From positions 3,077,991-3,141,990 of the forward strand of contig NZ_MSCH01000003.1 in NCBI RefSeq assembly GCF_002954545.1: a stretch of 64,000 bases of DNA. Direction: 5' to 3'. Of this stretch, positions 1-10,268 are shown in pieces. A model generated the notes under the pieces. It was not told the origin of the DNA. It saw only the letters and a list, made by a program, of their open reading frames with translations, and did not search any database. Positions within the stretch are counted from its first letter, which is position 1, and each line of letters starts with the position of its first letter. The DNA comes from Psychrosphaera saromensis. GTDB taxonomy: Bacteria; Pseudomonadota; Gammaproteobacteria; Enterobacterales; Alteromonadaceae. The position numbers were made by a program, and so were the translations under genes.

Positions 1-865
1 CAGTAAAGGTACCTGGCGTTAAAGTGTTCAGCATCTCTGGACTGGATGCCATATATAAAACGCTTGCCAGTGCAAATGAGGCGATAATTTGAATCGTAGA
101 AACACTTAATACACTGGTAGAAACCATCTTCATTTTTTGCTGACGGTTATTGTTATTGATTTTTAAAAATTCTGTTTTTTCTTTATCTTGCCCACCAAAA
201 GCTAATATTACTTTATGGCCAGAGATCATTTGCTCCGACTGACGAGTTACGTGTCCCATCGCTTGTTGGATACGTTTTGAAATTACTCTAAAGCGCTTAG
301 TCACATAAGTAACCACAATCGCCACAAAAGGTACTAACACTAATATCGCAATAGACAACTGCCAACTGTGGTAAAACATGATAGTCATCAGGCCAATAAC
401 AAAGGCACCTTCACGCACCATAACCAATAATGCTTTACTGCAAGCATTCTCAAGTTGTTCTGTGTCGTAAGTGATTTTTGAAATTAAACTGCCTGTGGAA
501 TTGGCATCGTGGAAGCTGACGGGTAAAGACATAATTTTTTCATACAGTTCCTGGCGCATATTCATCACAACATTAGAGCCAACCGAGCCTAAGCCGAAAG
601 TAGCCATAAAGTTAGATAACCCTCTCAGGACAAAAACCACAATGACGAATATTGGCGCGTAAGCTAAAACCTTTGAACTTTGCCCAGTAATACCTTCGTC
701 GATGAAAGTCTGTATTTTTGAAATGAATAATGCGTCGATTGAGGCATTGATCACCATACCTATAATGGCAAATGCAAAAATAAATTTAAACGGTTTAACG
801 TATTGAAGTAAACGCTTAAACGTCTTTGGTTCTTTAACGATTGCGGTAGTGTTTGCTGAATTCAA
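1..865 (-). CDS. msbA: Lipid A export ABC transporter MsbA, N-terminal part (cut by window edge)
   Basis: MsbA is the homodimeric inner-membrane half-transporter that flips lipid A-core from the inner to the outer leaflet. My reading of the minus strand from 865 gives about 288 residues of the transmembrane domain. It shows the helix ending in ASIDALFISK, the loop NMRQELYEKIMSLPVSFHD and the coupling segment QMISGHKVILAFGGQ, all typical of MsbA. The nucleotide-binding domain lies beyond base 1. I chose a TTG start (863-865): AAAAGG sits 8 nt upstream and no ATG occurs near it in frame. The gene follows comEC with a gap of about 50 bp, the usual comEC-msbA operon order in this group. Confidence 0.9.
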   Translation of the reverse strand, partial: MNSANTTAIVKEPKTFKRLLQYVKPFKFIFAFAIIGMVINASIDALFISKIQTFIDEGITGQSSKVLAYAPIFVIVVFVLRGLSNFMATFGLGSVGSNVVMNMRQELYEKIMSLPVSFHDANSTGSLISKITYDTEQLENACSKALLVMVREGAFVIGLMTIMFYHSWQLSIAILVLVPFVAIVVTYVTKRFRVISKRIQQAMGHVTRQSEQMISGHKVILAFGGQDKEKTEFLKINNNNRQQKMKMVSTSVLSVSTIQIIASFALASVLYMASSPEMLNTLTPGTFT

Positions 866-916
866 AAATAGCGCCTTTTAAAAATTTAAACAAAGGAATT
901 GAGATGACTGCGTATT

Positions 917-3646
917 CTACCGTATTTTTGATGTAAATCTAAAAGGATTTTGTTTTTTCCAAAATGGCTGCCAATGATCCAAATAACCTGTAACGATAAC
1001 GCCACTTTTTGTTGAGTTCTGGTCTGTCTGGGTAAAGACAACTTCTAGCATTCCTTGGGTATTTGTTGAGTACTGAGTTAGTTGTGGCAACCCCCTCTGT
1101 GGTGATTTACCTTTCGTATATTGAGCATTCAATAAATCAAAACGGTCAATCACCTCAGTTGTTGGAAAACCAAATCGATTATTTACTCCTGCACTATGAA
1201 ATACAATCTCTGGCGACACTGCATTTATAAACGCCTGAGCAGATGAATATTTACTGCCATGGTGGGCGGAGATAATAACGTCAGACTCTAGGTCTATTTT
1301 TGCTTTATTGTGCATAGCTAATAACCTACGTTCAATTTTACTGGTTATATCGCCGGTTAATAACACCCTACTATTGGTGAGTTTGTCGGTAATTTTTATC
1401 ACGCAACTGCTGTCGTTTTTAGATAACTCGTTTTTATTTTTATTTTTATTTTTATTTTTAGTCGTTTGTTTTGAAAAGGAATGATTAAGCCTTGGCTGCT
1501 CAGGCCATAACATGGTTATTTCTGTGTTAAACCACGTTAAGGTTTGAGGTTTACAACTTTGCTTTCTTGTTGCTATCCAACTTGTATCTCCCAATACATT
1601 AATATCACCTGTATGGTCGCTATCATTATGGGAAACAACAATATGCGCTACATCGGTAATACCTAAACCAATTAACATAGGTTTTACCACAGCTTGGGTG
1701 GCGTTAAATCCCGATGGATATACCGGCCCTAAATCATAAATAAATGCAGAACTGCCCTGCTTAAATAATACCGACGTGCCTTGCCCTACATCGAGTACAT
1801 ACATAGTTAACTTAGGTTTAAACTGAGTAATTAATGATGAATGCCACGGATAAAAACTTAATCCCACAGGTAAAACTAGCAAAACGCTTAATACTACTTT
1901 GCTAGCGCGACTTCGATTCAGTACATACACAGGCAATATCAACACAATACAGATAATTAATAACCACCATGACCAAACACCAAAGGCAAAATCAATCCAG
2001 TAATGAAATACAGAGTAACGGCTAAACATATTAAGTAATGGGCTAAGCACCGCATCCGCAAATACAAATAAATAGTGTAACCAGCTAATGTCGAGCAAAG
2101 CTCCTACCGTCCCGACAAAAATACTCGGCACTAATATAAAACTGAAGATAGGAATGGCGATTAGGTTGGTTAATACGCTAGATACTGAAACGCCACCAAA
2201 CCAGAACAGCACAACAGGCATCATCCAAACAGTAATAAACACCTGAAACTTAAGCAGATAAATAAATCTATTTGTTACATTCCTAAATATCGGAAAAAGC
2301 TTATTTTGCCATAACTGCCATTTAAGTGAATCTTCAGGGTTAGACTCTTGCTCTTGTTTGTCGCTGCTGGTAAATAGCGCCTTGATAGATTCCCTTTCTA
2401 CAGAAAAATTTTTTATAGACAGCTCTTTGATAGACAGCCCAGTTGAAGACTCCACTTTAACAAAAGGGACTTTCTGGATAAATATAACGATGCCCAATAC
2501 CGCAGAAAAGGTTAACCACCAAGCTGCCGTTAAGGGTGAGAAAGGATCAATTAACAGGCTAAAAAACGCGACTAACAATAACAATTTGATCTTATTAATA
2601 TTACTAAAGGTTAAGTCCAACAGCGCCCATAATGAAACAAACAACCCCGCTCTTGTTGCCGACACAGGAAAGCTAATTAAGCCGATATACGACCATAATA
2701 AAATTAGCGTAAACATGGTTAAATATTTATGATTTAGATGAAGCCGCGTTAACGTCAGCCAGCCTTTTGCCACTAATTTTAATAACCACTTTATCACTAG
2801 AAAAATAATACCTATATGCAGTCCCGATATTGCTAATAAGTGGCTAATGCCCATGTGATTATACAACTCAAACTGTTCATTGGTGATTAAACTGCGATTG
2901 CCTAAACCAACCGCTAACATAACGCCCTGGCTGTTTATTCCTTGAGTTGCTTCGATTAATTTATTAACTGAGCCTTGCTGCAGTAGATTTTGTTGTAGAA
3001 ATTTAAATTCTAATGGTTGTTGCTTTGAAGGATTTAGCTGTGTCGGATTTAGCTCTTTTAAAGATGAATGCGAATGAATTTTTTTAATACTGCCAGTCGC
3101 AATAAAGCCTTTTGAGAAAACCCATTGATTGTAGTCAAAACCAAATCTATTTTGATAACCATGCGGCTTAGTTAATTTGATGGTCGCGGTAAGTAGATCG
3201 CCTTGTTGTAGTAACAGCTTAGGTTTAAACCAACTAACTCTAAGTAAAGTTGGAAACCAAGACGACTTTACCGGCTCCCCATTTATGGTTGCTACTTTTA
3301 TAGTGAACATTAACGATGGATTATTTTGCTTTTTAACCACCACCGAACTCACTTGTCCTTGTACATCAAATGTTTGAGCCTGTGCCGTGACAAAGTTGTT
3401 ATTAAAATGGAAATTAGACATGGCCATTAAATAAATTACACCTGCCATAAAGCCGCTTATTATTGTTAAATAACCAAAGCTTTTGTGGTGTTTAAATCTA
3501 AACGACAAACTGTTTTTAGTGCTAGCTATGGTGGTAACAACCAAAAAAAAGCAGAAGATAATGACGAGTATATTTAACGGCAATAGCACAGGTGAAAATA
3601 AGGCCGCGATGTCACCGACCAAAAAAGCGAATATCCACCGTTCCAT
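917..3646 (-). CDS. comEC: ComEC/Rec2 family DNA internalization protein
   Basis: Inner-membrane channel for uptake of single-stranded DNA in natural transformation. The 909 residues show the family order: N-terminal membrane helices with a DUF4131 segment, the central Competence domain (around residues 230-600, containing GISHLLAISGLHIG), and a C-terminal metallo-beta-lactamase-like domain with DVGQGTSVLF and the metal motif SHNDSDHTGD. An AGGGGGC ribosome site lies just before ATG 3646. The C-terminal domain carries a low-complexity Lys-Asn run encoded by a hexanucleotide microsatellite (1431-1460). It is transcribed with msbA and is divergent from the DUF2062 gene. No other competence genes are in view, so transformability is not shown. 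Confidence 0.93.
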   Translation of the reverse strand: MERWIFAFLVGDIAALFSPVLLPLNILVIIFCFFLVVTTIASTKNSLSFRFKHHKSFGYLTIISGFMAGVIYLMAMSNFHFNNNFVTAQAQTFDVQGQVSSVVVKKQNNPSLMFTIKVATINGEPVKSSWFPTLLRVSWFKPKLLLQQGDLLTATIKLTKPHGYQNRFGFDYNQWVFSKGFIATGSIKKIHSHSSLKELNPTQLNPSKQQPLEFKFLQQNLLQQGSVNKLIEATQGINSQGVMLAVGLGNRSLITNEQFELYNHMGISHLLAISGLHIGIIFLVIKWLLKLVAKGWLTLTRLHLNHKYLTMFTLILLWSYIGLISFPVSATRAGLFVSLWALLDLTFSNINKIKLLLLVAFFSLLIDPFSPLTAAWWLTFSAVLGIVIFIQKVPFVKVESSTGLSIKELSIKNFSVERESIKALFTSSDKQEQESNPEDSLKWQLWQNKLFPIFRNVTNRFIYLLKFQVFITVWMMPVVLFWFGGVSVSSVLTNLIAIPIFSFILVPSIFVGTVGALLDISWLHYLFVFADAVLSPLLNMFSRYSVFHYWIDFAFGVWSWWLLIICIVLILPVYVLNRSRASKVVLSVLLVLPVGLSFYPWHSSLITQFKPKLTMYVLDVGQGTSVLFKQGSSAFIYDLGPVYPSGFNATQAVVKPMLIGLGITDVAHIVVSHNDSDHTGDINVLGDTSWIATRKQSCKPQTLTWFNTEITMLWPEQPRLNHSFSKQTTKNKNKNKNKNELSKNDSSCVIKITDKLTNSRVLLTGDITSKIERRLLAMHNKAKIDLESDVIISAHHGSKYSSAQAFINAVSPEIVFHSAGVNNRFGFPTTEVIDRFDLLNAQYTKGKSPQRGLPQLTQYSTNTQGMLEVVFTQTDQNSTKSGVIVTGYLDHWQPFWKKQNPFRFTSKIR
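1431..1460. repeat. Hexanucleotide microsatellite (TTTTTA)x5 inside comEC
   Basis: Five perfect TTTTTA units on the plus strand encode alternating Asn and Lys in ComEC. The unit is 6 bp, so gain or loss of units keeps the frame and changes only the length of a polar loop in the beta-lactamase-like domain. Confidence 0.9.
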
Positions 3647-3842
3647 GGTTGCCCCCTATTCTGTTGAGTTATAATCCTTAACATCGTCAACTTTTGTGAT
3701 CAAAGAAATTATTTATTGTCTATTTTAAACAACAAATTTAATTACAAATCCACCAAATTAAGGTAAGTTTAGCCCAATATTTTTCATGTTCTAATATTAT
3801 GGTGAAAACCTTAATTCCTACCTGCTTAAGTAAGTGTTAATA

Positions 3843-4376
3843 ATGCCTAGAAAATTAATTAAACGGTTTTTACCGGATCATCAAAAAATCAAACAAAACC
3901 GAGCCATCAATATGTTTGGTACCTTGTTACATGACGCAAATTTATGGCATTTAAACCGTAAGTCAGCGCGTGGAGCGTTTGCTATTGGTTTGTTTAACGC
4001 TTTTATACCTGTTCCTTTTCAAATGTATTTATCCGCTCTCGGCGCTATTGTTTTTAAAGTAAACTTACCTTTATCCGTTGGTTTGGTTTGGATCAGTAAC
4101 CCACTAACTATGCCGCCTTTATTTTATGCTTGTTATAAACTGGGTGAGTGGATCTTAGGTCCAACAGGCCATGAGTTTGCCTTTGAACTTAGCTGGGACT
4201 GGCTTGTAACCAGCTTATCTACCATAGGCCCAACCTTTTTGTTTGGTTGTCTAGTAGTTGCAACAACTTGCGCAATCATTGGATTTTTTGGAATCGATAT
4301 TTTATGGCGTTATTCCGTTGCTAGAGCATGGAAAGACCGACAAACCAAACGTGAAAACCAAGCAAAAAGCGAATAA
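3843..4376 (+). CDS. DUF2062 domain-containing membrane protein
   Basis: A 177-residue protein of the DUF2062 family, with a basic N-terminus (MPRKLIKRFLPD) and a membrane region with conserved Pro/Asn segments (GLFNAFIPVPFQMYLSALGA, SNPLTMPPLFY). The family is widespread in proteobacteria next to comEC or glycosyltransferases, and its function is not established. A GTG nine bases upstream (3834) is also in frame, but the ATG at 3843 matches the usual MPRK start. It is followed after about 70 bp by pyrC on the same strand and may be cotranscribed with it. Confidence 0.85.
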   Translation: MPRKLIKRFLPDHQKIKQNRAINMFGTLLHDANLWHLNRKSARGAFAIGLFNAFIPVPFQMYLSALGAIVFKVNLPLSVGLVWISNPLTMPPLFYACYKLGEWILGPTGHEFAFELSWDWLVTSLSTIGPTFLFGCLVVATTCAIIGFFGIDILWRYSVARAWKDRQTKRENQAKSE

Positions 4377-4447
4377 AAAACTCTGCGCTAAATTATTTCT
4401 TTGGGTTTATTTTATTTTGTTAACCATCTCTAATTTCAGGATTTACA

Positions 4448-5482
4448 ATGACACAGATTACAATTACAACACCAGATGACTGGCACTTACATTTTCGCGA
4501 TGGCGACATGCTTAACGAAACCGTACCGGCAACAGCTCGTTGTTTTCAACGTGCCGTCGCTATGCCTAACTTAGTACCTCCTGTTACGACTGCCGACATG
4601 GTGTCTGAATATAAACAACGTATTTTAGCGGCTCGACCTAAAGACAGTACGTTTGAACCGGTTATGACATTATTCTTAACCAACAATACCAGCTGCCAAG
4701 ATATTATTGATGCCAAAGCAGCAGGAGCATTAGCCGCAAAGCTTTATCCTGCTGGAGCAACAACCAACTCAGACGCAGCCGTAAGTGCTTTAGATGGAAT
4801 GTTTCCTGTTTTTGAAGAGATGCAAAAGCAAGGCATGTTGTTGTTAATACATGGCGAAATGACAGCACATCATATTGATATATTTGACCGTGAAAAAGAA
4901 TTCATTGATCAAAACATGACTCGTATTGTTAGTGCATTCCCACACTTAAAAGTCGTGTTTGAACACATCACCACAAAAGAAGCGGTCGAGTTTGTACTAG
5001 CCGCAGGCGACAATGTTGCTGCGACTATTACGCCTCAGCATTTGTTATTAAACCGTAACGACTTATTAGTTGGTGGTGTACGTCCTCATTATTATTGCTT
5101 ACCTGTATTAAAACGTAATATTCATCAGCAAGCATTACGTTCCGTAGTCGCAACTGGTAGTAAGAAGTTTTTCCTAGGTACTGATTCCGCCCCACACGAG
5201 AAAGACAAAAAAGAAAATGCCTGCGGCTGTGCTGGTTGTTACAGCGCTTGGAGTGCAATTGAATTGTATACGCAAGTGTTCGATGAATTAGGTGCGCTAG
5301 ATAAGCTAGAAGGCTTTGCATCACATAACGGTGCAGACTTTTATGGCTTACCACGCAATTCAACAAGCATTACTTTAGTAAAAGAAGACTGGGTTATTCC
5401 AGCTGAAGTCACCTTACCAAACGGCAATCCAATTGTGCCATTTTTTGGCGGTGAAACTTGTGCTTGGAAAATAAAAGACTAG
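4448..5482 (+). CDS. pyrC: Dihydroorotase
   Basis: Zinc amidohydrolase that interconverts N-carbamoyl-aspartate and dihydroorotate, the third step of pyrimidine synthesis. The 344 residues match the length of the E. coli type II enzyme. The metal motif HLHFRDGD is at residues 13-20, the carboxylated lysine is K98 in [11 protein letters not shown], later metal ligands lie in HGE and EHITT, and the catalytic Asp is in GTDSAPH. The gene is intact and ends in WKIKD. A 3'-terminal fragment of a second pyrC lies at 12873-13017. Another pyrimidine gene, pyrD, lies about 29 kb away, so the genes are dispersed. Confidence 0.97.
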   Translation: MTQITITTPDDWHLHFRDGDMLNETVPATARCFQRAVAMPNLVPPVTTADMVSEYKQRILAARPKDSTFEPVMTLFLTNNTSCQDIIDAKAAGALAAKLYPAGATTNSDAAVSALDGMFPVFEEMQKQGMLLLIHGEMTAHHIDIFDREKEFIDQNMTRIVSAFPHLKVVFEHITTKEAVEFVLAAGDNVAATITPQHLLLNRNDLLVGGVRPHYYCLPVLKRNIHQQALRSVVATGSKKFFLGTDSAPHEKDKKENACGCAGCYSAWSAIELYTQVFDELGALDKLEGFASHNGADFYGLPRNSTSITLVKEDWVIPAEVTLPNGNPIVPFFGGETCAWKIKD

Positions 5483-5536
5483 TTCTTCTTGTTCTTAATG
5501 CATTTAGTGTTTACGTAATGTCCCGTCCTAAAATAC

Positions 5537-5571
5537 AAAAAAGCCGAGGTGTTAATCACCTCGGCTTTTTT
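5537..5571. terminator. Bidirectional Rho-independent terminator between pyrC and BspA copy A
   Basis: Perfect stem of 15 bp, AAAAAAGCCGAGGTG with loop TTAAT, flanked by A and T runs so that it works in both directions. It ends convergent pyrC (plus) and copy A (minus). It is the likely parent of the copies after each of the other four BspA genes. Confidence 0.9.
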
Positions 5572-5621
5572 ATTTTTTACGCCAATTAATGTTAAATCTA
5601 ATTAACTAAAAACCAGAGTTA

Positions 5622-7310
5622 TTAAGGCTGCAATCCATCGTCATTAATTGTCCAATTATAAGTATCTATAATTGATTGACGAGCGGCTTGACTTGAACTG
5701 CTATACGTTGCACTTACATCAAAAATTAAATCAGGTTGTAGTATTTGTATACTCCACCCGTTTAACAATGCATCGTAATTATCTGTAGATAATCCAGAAG
5801 AGTTAAGCATATTTATCATAGTTGTAACATTTGACACATCCCAACTATCTAACGGTTGGTTAAATGCAGTAGTACCTGAAAACATAGATTCCATATCAGT
5901 CACATTTGACACATCCCAACTATCTAATGGTTGATTAAATGCAGCTAAACGATGAAACATAATTGACATATTGGTTACCCTTGAAACATCCCAACTGTCT
6001 AATGGTTGATTAAACACTCCCGCTCCTGCAAACATTCCGGACATATCTGTTACATTCGATACATCCCAACTATCTAATGGCTGATTAAATGCAGCAGTAC
6101 CGCCGAACATCCATGACATATCTGTCACATTAGATACATCCCAACTATCTATAGGTTGATTAAACGATTCAGCGAGTTGAAACATAAAACTCATATTTGT
6201 CACATTAGATGCATCCCAACTATCTATAGGTTGATTAAATTCAGCAGCAACATAAAACATTCCGGACATATCGGTTACATTAGACACATCCCAGCTGTTT
6301 AATGGTTGATTAAATACAGCAGCATTGAAGAACATCCATACCATATTTGTCACATTAGATACATCCCAACCATCTATAGGTTGATTAAATGCAGCAGCAC
6401 CATAAAACATAACTGACATATCCGTTACATTCGATACATCCCAATGACTGATATCAGTATTGAAACTACTCGCCCCATAAAACATTGCATACATACTTTC
6501 GACATCAGATAACACAGGTGCATCAGTAGCGTTTATTACTAAGTTATGAGCTCCCCTAAACATATAACGCATGCTACTCCACCGAATATTCCCCCACTGC
6601 TCAACAGACATTAACTTGTCAACACTACTATTTTCATCATTATACATATGAGGAAATATCCCAGTAATAGAAACCGTATAAGTACCAGCTGTGCTATAAA
6701 TATGGGTTACAGAATCAGTTTGATTCTCATCAATTTGACTACCATCCCCCCAATCAATTGAGAAGTCATAGTAAGTATTAAAAGAATAGATAGGGATTCT
6801 AATACTTTGATTGGACTCCGTAGTTGTCCATGTAGTAATAAATGGAATAGGAGCAAAAACATTAACTGTTCTTGTTGCAACAGTTTCATTGCCTTCACTA
6901 TCAATTAAGGAGAAGGTTACCGTGTGCTCACCTAATATTGATGTGTCAATATTACGGCTATCTCCATCTGTGAAAACATAGAAGTCCCCCCCTTCATCAT
7001 AAACCATAGCTCCAGCATCAATGTAGTCAAAACCTTGAGGCCAATCAACGATAAGAGCACCATTAACAGTAATAACGTAACCTACAGCATTCCCAGCCTC
7101 TACTTCCTCTACTACATCTTCGCTGGACCTATCATCGCTGCTACACCCAGCTAAAATAAAAACAGTGGATATAATCAAAGCACTACGTTTGATTAGATCT
7201 AACATTTGAAAATTTATTTTAGAAAATGATAAAACATTTGAGGATGAGTTTAGATTTGTGGATAGAGCTGAGTTTATTGGTATTAATCTATTTCTGAGGC
7301 GGCTTAACAT
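5622..7310 (-). CDS. BspA family (DUF285) repeat lipoprotein, copy A
   Basis: Predicted surface lipoprotein of 562 residues. It has a long N-terminal region of about 35 residues before the hydrophobic core, lipobox LAGC with Ser at +2 (outer-membrane sorting in gammaproteobacteria), a DUF5011-like Ig domain, and a PKD-like domain around FSIDWGDGS and AGTYTVSITG. Nine 25-residue BspA/DUF285 repeats of the form FNQPLDSWDVSNVTDM follow, and then a C-terminal cap ending in NWTINDDGLQP. AAGGA lies 5 nt before ATG 7310, which favours this start over one 21 bases upstream and over the internal ATG at 7205 next to the signal core. The ligand is unknown; in other bacteria such repeats occur in adhesins. 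First of five tandem paralogs. Confidence 0.85.
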   Translation of the reverse strand: MLSRLRNRLIPINSALSTNLNSSSNVLSFSKINFQMLDLIKRSALIISTVFILAGCSSDDRSSEDVVEEVEAGNAVGYVITVNGALIVDWPQGFDYIDAGAMVYDEGGDFYVFTDGDSRNIDTSILGEHTVTFSLIDSEGNETVATRTVNVFAPIPFITTWTTTESNQSIRIPIYSFNTYYDFSIDWGDGSQIDENQTDSVTHIYSTAGTYTVSITGIFPHMYNDENSSVDKLMSVEQWGNIRWSSMRYMFRGAHNLVINATDAPVLSDVESMYAMFYGASSFNTDISHWDVSNVTDMSVMFYGAAAFNQPIDGWDVSNVTNMVWMFFNAAVFNQPLNSWDVSNVTDMSGMFYVAAEFNQPIDSWDASNVTNMSFMFQLAESFNQPIDSWDVSNVTDMSWMFGGTAAFNQPLDSWDVSNVTDMSGMFAGAGVFNQPLDSWDVSRVTNMSIMFHRLAAFNQPLDSWDVSNVTDMESMFSGTTAFNQPLDSWDVSNVTTMINMLNSSGLSTDNYDALLNGWSIQILQPDLIFDVSATYSSSSQAARQSIIDTYNWTINDDGLQP

Positions 7311-7648
7311 AACGTTCCTTATTATAAGCATTTAAATATCTAAATTAATTCTAACAATTACTTTCCATCAAGGTTAGTTTTTATTTGTAAAGGTTTTGAT
7401 TTGCTATAAGCATTTTTATCAGGCTGAACTATAAAACATATAAATAGACAGATTAAGATAAATTTACGTGTTCTGATTCTTCAAGTTATTGTATTCAATG
7501 ATGTGAGCTGCAATCGTTATTAAAATACTTATACGTTACTGACTGTATTAGAAATCCCACACCAGTGCATTAATTTAATACACCTTTAATTCAAAAAAAA
7601 CGCCAACGATCTGAATATAACGTTAAGAACTTTGTTACCCAGTAAAAT
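7158..7648. repeat. Segmental duplication block, A-side copy (5' of copy A plus upstream spacer)
   Basis: This 491-bp block, covering the first 50 or so codons of copy A and the spacer upstream to the terminator of copy B, is nearly identical to 9682-10182. The only large difference I see is a 10-bp tandem duplication (TTTATTTGTA type) in the other copy near 9906-9920. The identity stops abruptly inside the signal peptide codons. In the spacer I find no ORF, only AT-rich sequence that probably holds the promoter. Confidence 0.9.
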
Positions 7649-7650
7649 AC

Positions 7651-7685
7651 AAAAAAGCCGAGGTACTAATCACCTCGGCTTTTTT
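7651..7685. terminator. Terminator copy after BspA copy B
   Basis: AAAAAAGCCGAGGT stem with loop from ACTAATC, a variant of the pyrC/copy A hairpin. It lies about 50 bp beyond the stop of copy B on the minus strand. Confidence 0.85.
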
Positions 7686-7735
7686 GTGAGTAATACTTAG
7701 AGCACTTTTAAAGTGTATTTAATGTATTAGCTAAT

Positions 7736-9834
7736 TTACTCAACTGTAATTTCACGTGTTGCCGTTGATGTATTTCCAGCTGAGTCTGATGCAGTGTACG
7801 TTAACGTATAGACACCTAATACACTTGTATTTACAGAGCCTGATGTTGTAACCGCTACAGCGCCATCTCTGTCGTCTACAGCATAAGCATAAAGTTTTAA
7901 ATCACTGTATTGAGAGACTGTCGTTATACCTTCATCCCACATAGTAATTGAAGGGCCTGTACTATCAGCTGTTTCGGGTAATTCCCCATTATCAAGGATA
8001 TACCAATTATAATTATCCATGATGTATTGATGGGCTGCTGCACTTTCACTGTTATAATAAGCACCAATATAAAATGTAATACTTGGCTGTAATGTTCTCA
8101 AACTCCAGCCGTCCAATAACTGTGAATAACTCTCCGTCGATAACCCAACTGCACTTAACATATTACTCATATCAGTCACATTAGAAATATCCCAATCACC
8201 TAATAACTGATTAAACCCCAAAGCACTACTAAACATTCCTTGCATATTGGTGACATTAGAGACATTCCAACTATTTAATGGCTGATTAAACACAGGAGCA
8301 TAAAAAAACATTGCATTCATATCAATTACACTAGATACATCCCAATTATTTAAAGGTTGATTAAAAGAAACAGCTCCTGAAAACATCTTCTTCATATCCC
8401 TCACATTAGAAACATCCCAATTATTTAAAGGTTGGTTAAATGCATCTGAACCACTAAACATAGACGACATATCGGTCACATTAGAGACATCCCAGTTATC
8501 TAATGGTTGATTAAATTTTCAGCGGAAAAGAACATACTCGTCATATCCGTCACATTGGAGACATCCCAATTATCTAATGGTTGATTAAATTTTTCAGCTA
8601 AAAAGAACATGCTCGTCATATCCGTTACATTGGACACATCCCAACTGCTAATATCAGCATTAAAACTACTGGCATTTGAAAACATCCCCCCCATATCCGT
8701 TACATTGGACACATCCCAACTGCTAATATCAACATTAAAACTACTGGCATTTGAAAACATCCGCCCCATATCAGTTACATTGGACACATCCCAACTGCTA
8801 ATATCAGCATTAAAACTACTGGCATATGAAAACATATAACTCATATCAGTTACATTGGACACATCCCAACTGCTAATATCAGCATTAAAACTACTGGCAT
8901 CTGAAAACATATAACTCATATCAGTTACATTGGACACATCCCAACTGCTAATATCAGCATTAAAACTACTGGCATTTGAAAACATTGAACGCATATTACT
9001 TACGTTAAACAATATAGGAGTATCCGTTGCGTTTACGACTAAATTGGTTGCACCATAAAATGAAAGCTCCATATTCTCCCAGTGAGTATTTCCCCATTGT
9101 TCCACTGAAGTCAACTTGACATTATTTTCTCTATCAGTACCGTATGAGCTTGAATACAAATAAAGGAATCGCCCTAAAATAGTAACTGTATAAGTTCCAG
9201 CTACATCATAAATATGAGAACTATCACCTGTTACATTAATTTCAACCTCGCCACCATCCCCCCAATCAATTGAGTATTTATAACCAGAACCATTGGTTCT
9301 AATTTTAATCTCTTCATTTTCTGAGGTTGTTGTCCATGTAGTAATAAATGGTGTAGATGCCACCACGTTAACCGTTCTTTTAGTGATAGTTTCATTATCT
9401 TCAAGATCGACTGCGGAATAAGTAACGGTGTAAGAACCTACTGTCGACACATCAATATCATTTGTTTGAATGAGGGGGGTTACACCATCTATATCATCAT
9501 AGGCGTCAGCACCAAAATCCTCGTAGTCAAAATCTTGAGTCCAATTAATTTCATTTTCACCGACTAAAGTAATAACTGGCCCAATACCGTCGTTTGTTTC
9601 AGTTTCAACAACTACCACATCTGGTATTACCTCAACAATATCCTCACTCAATTCCTCGTCACTACCGCAGGCAGTTAAAACAAAAACAGTGGATATAATC
9701 AAAGCACTACGTTTGATTAGATCTAACATTTGAAAATTTATTTTAGAAAATGATAAAACATTTGAGGATGAGTTTAGATTTGTGGATAGAGCTGAGTTTA
9801 TTGGTATTAATCTATTTCTGAGGCGGCTTAACAT
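7736..9834 (-). pseudogene. BspA family repeat lipoprotein, copy B, with a one-base frameshift
   Basis: Two adjacent reading frames (9834 to about 8516, and about 8516 to 7736) form one gene of about 699 residues. Near 8516-8519 the coding strand has four A in the GAAAATTT context, where the neighbouring repeat unit (8590-8594) has five. Restoring one A rejoins AEKFNQPLDNWDVSNV in frame. Order: lipobox LTAC, Ig-like domain, PKD-like domain, five near-identical repeats of the FNADISSWDVSNVTDM subtype, about six FNQPL-type repeats, the cap, and, unlike its siblings, an extra C-terminal Ig-like domain ending TREITVE. AAGGA precedes ATG 9834. It could be a true pseudogene, a homopolymer sequencing error or a phase-variable gene. 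Confidence 0.8.
8641..9000. repeat. Five near-identical 75-bp units in copy B
   Basis: Units of 75 bp encoding ASSFNADISSWDVSNVTDM differ at only a few bases, mainly in the two variable codons after DM. This indicates recent unequal crossing-over or slippage. Confidence 0.85.
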
Positions 9835-10182
9835 AACGTTCCTTATTATAAGCATTTAAATATCTAAATTAATTCTAACAATTACTTTCCATCAAGGTTA
9901 GTTTTTATTTGTATTTATTTGTAAAGGTTTTGATTTGCTATAAGCATTTTTATCAGGCTGAACTATAAAACATATAAATAGACAGATTAAGATAAATTTA
10001 CGTGTTCTGATTCTTCAAGTTATTGTATTCAATGATGTGAGCTGCAATCGTTATTAAAATACTTATACGTTACTGACTGTATTAGAAATCCCACACCAGT
10101 GCATTAATTTAATACACCTTTAATTCAAAAAAAACGCCAACGATCTGAATATAACGTTAAGAACTTTGTTACCCAGTAAAAT
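9682..10182. repeat. Segmental duplication block, B-side copy (5' of copy B plus upstream spacer)
   Basis: The 501-bp partner of 7158-7648, longer by a 10-bp tandem repeat in the spacer. It includes the 5' codons of copy B and the region up to the terminator of copy C. The part from 9835 onward is noncoding and presumably contains the copy B promoter; no other feature is visible. Confidence 0.9.
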
Positions 10183-10185
10183 CAC

Positions 10186-10217
10186 AAAAGCCGAAGTGTT
10201 AATCACCTCGGCTTTTT
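10186..10217. terminator. Terminator copy after BspA copy C
   Basis: GCCGAAGTG pairs with CACCTCGGC around loop TTAAT with one A-C mismatch, followed by a T run. A slightly decayed copy of the pyrC/copy A hairpin. Confidence 0.8.
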
Positions 10218-10268
10218 TATTATTTACGCCAATTAATGTTAAACCTAATTAACTAAAAACCAGAGTTA

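Noticed and set aside
2358-2732. Plus-strand ORF of 124 codons inside comEC
   Set aside because: Lies wholly inside the intact comEC frame, has low-complexity composition and no ribosome site; a shadow.
7314-7325. TATAAT just upstream of copies A, B and D as a -10 box
   Set aside because: It overlaps the ribosome site about 12 bases from the ATG, so a transcript from it would lack the AAGGA leader. More likely chance in AT-rich DNA.
8609-8839. Plus-strand ORF of 76 codons inside copy B
   Set aside because: Also an antisense shadow of 75-bp repeat units.
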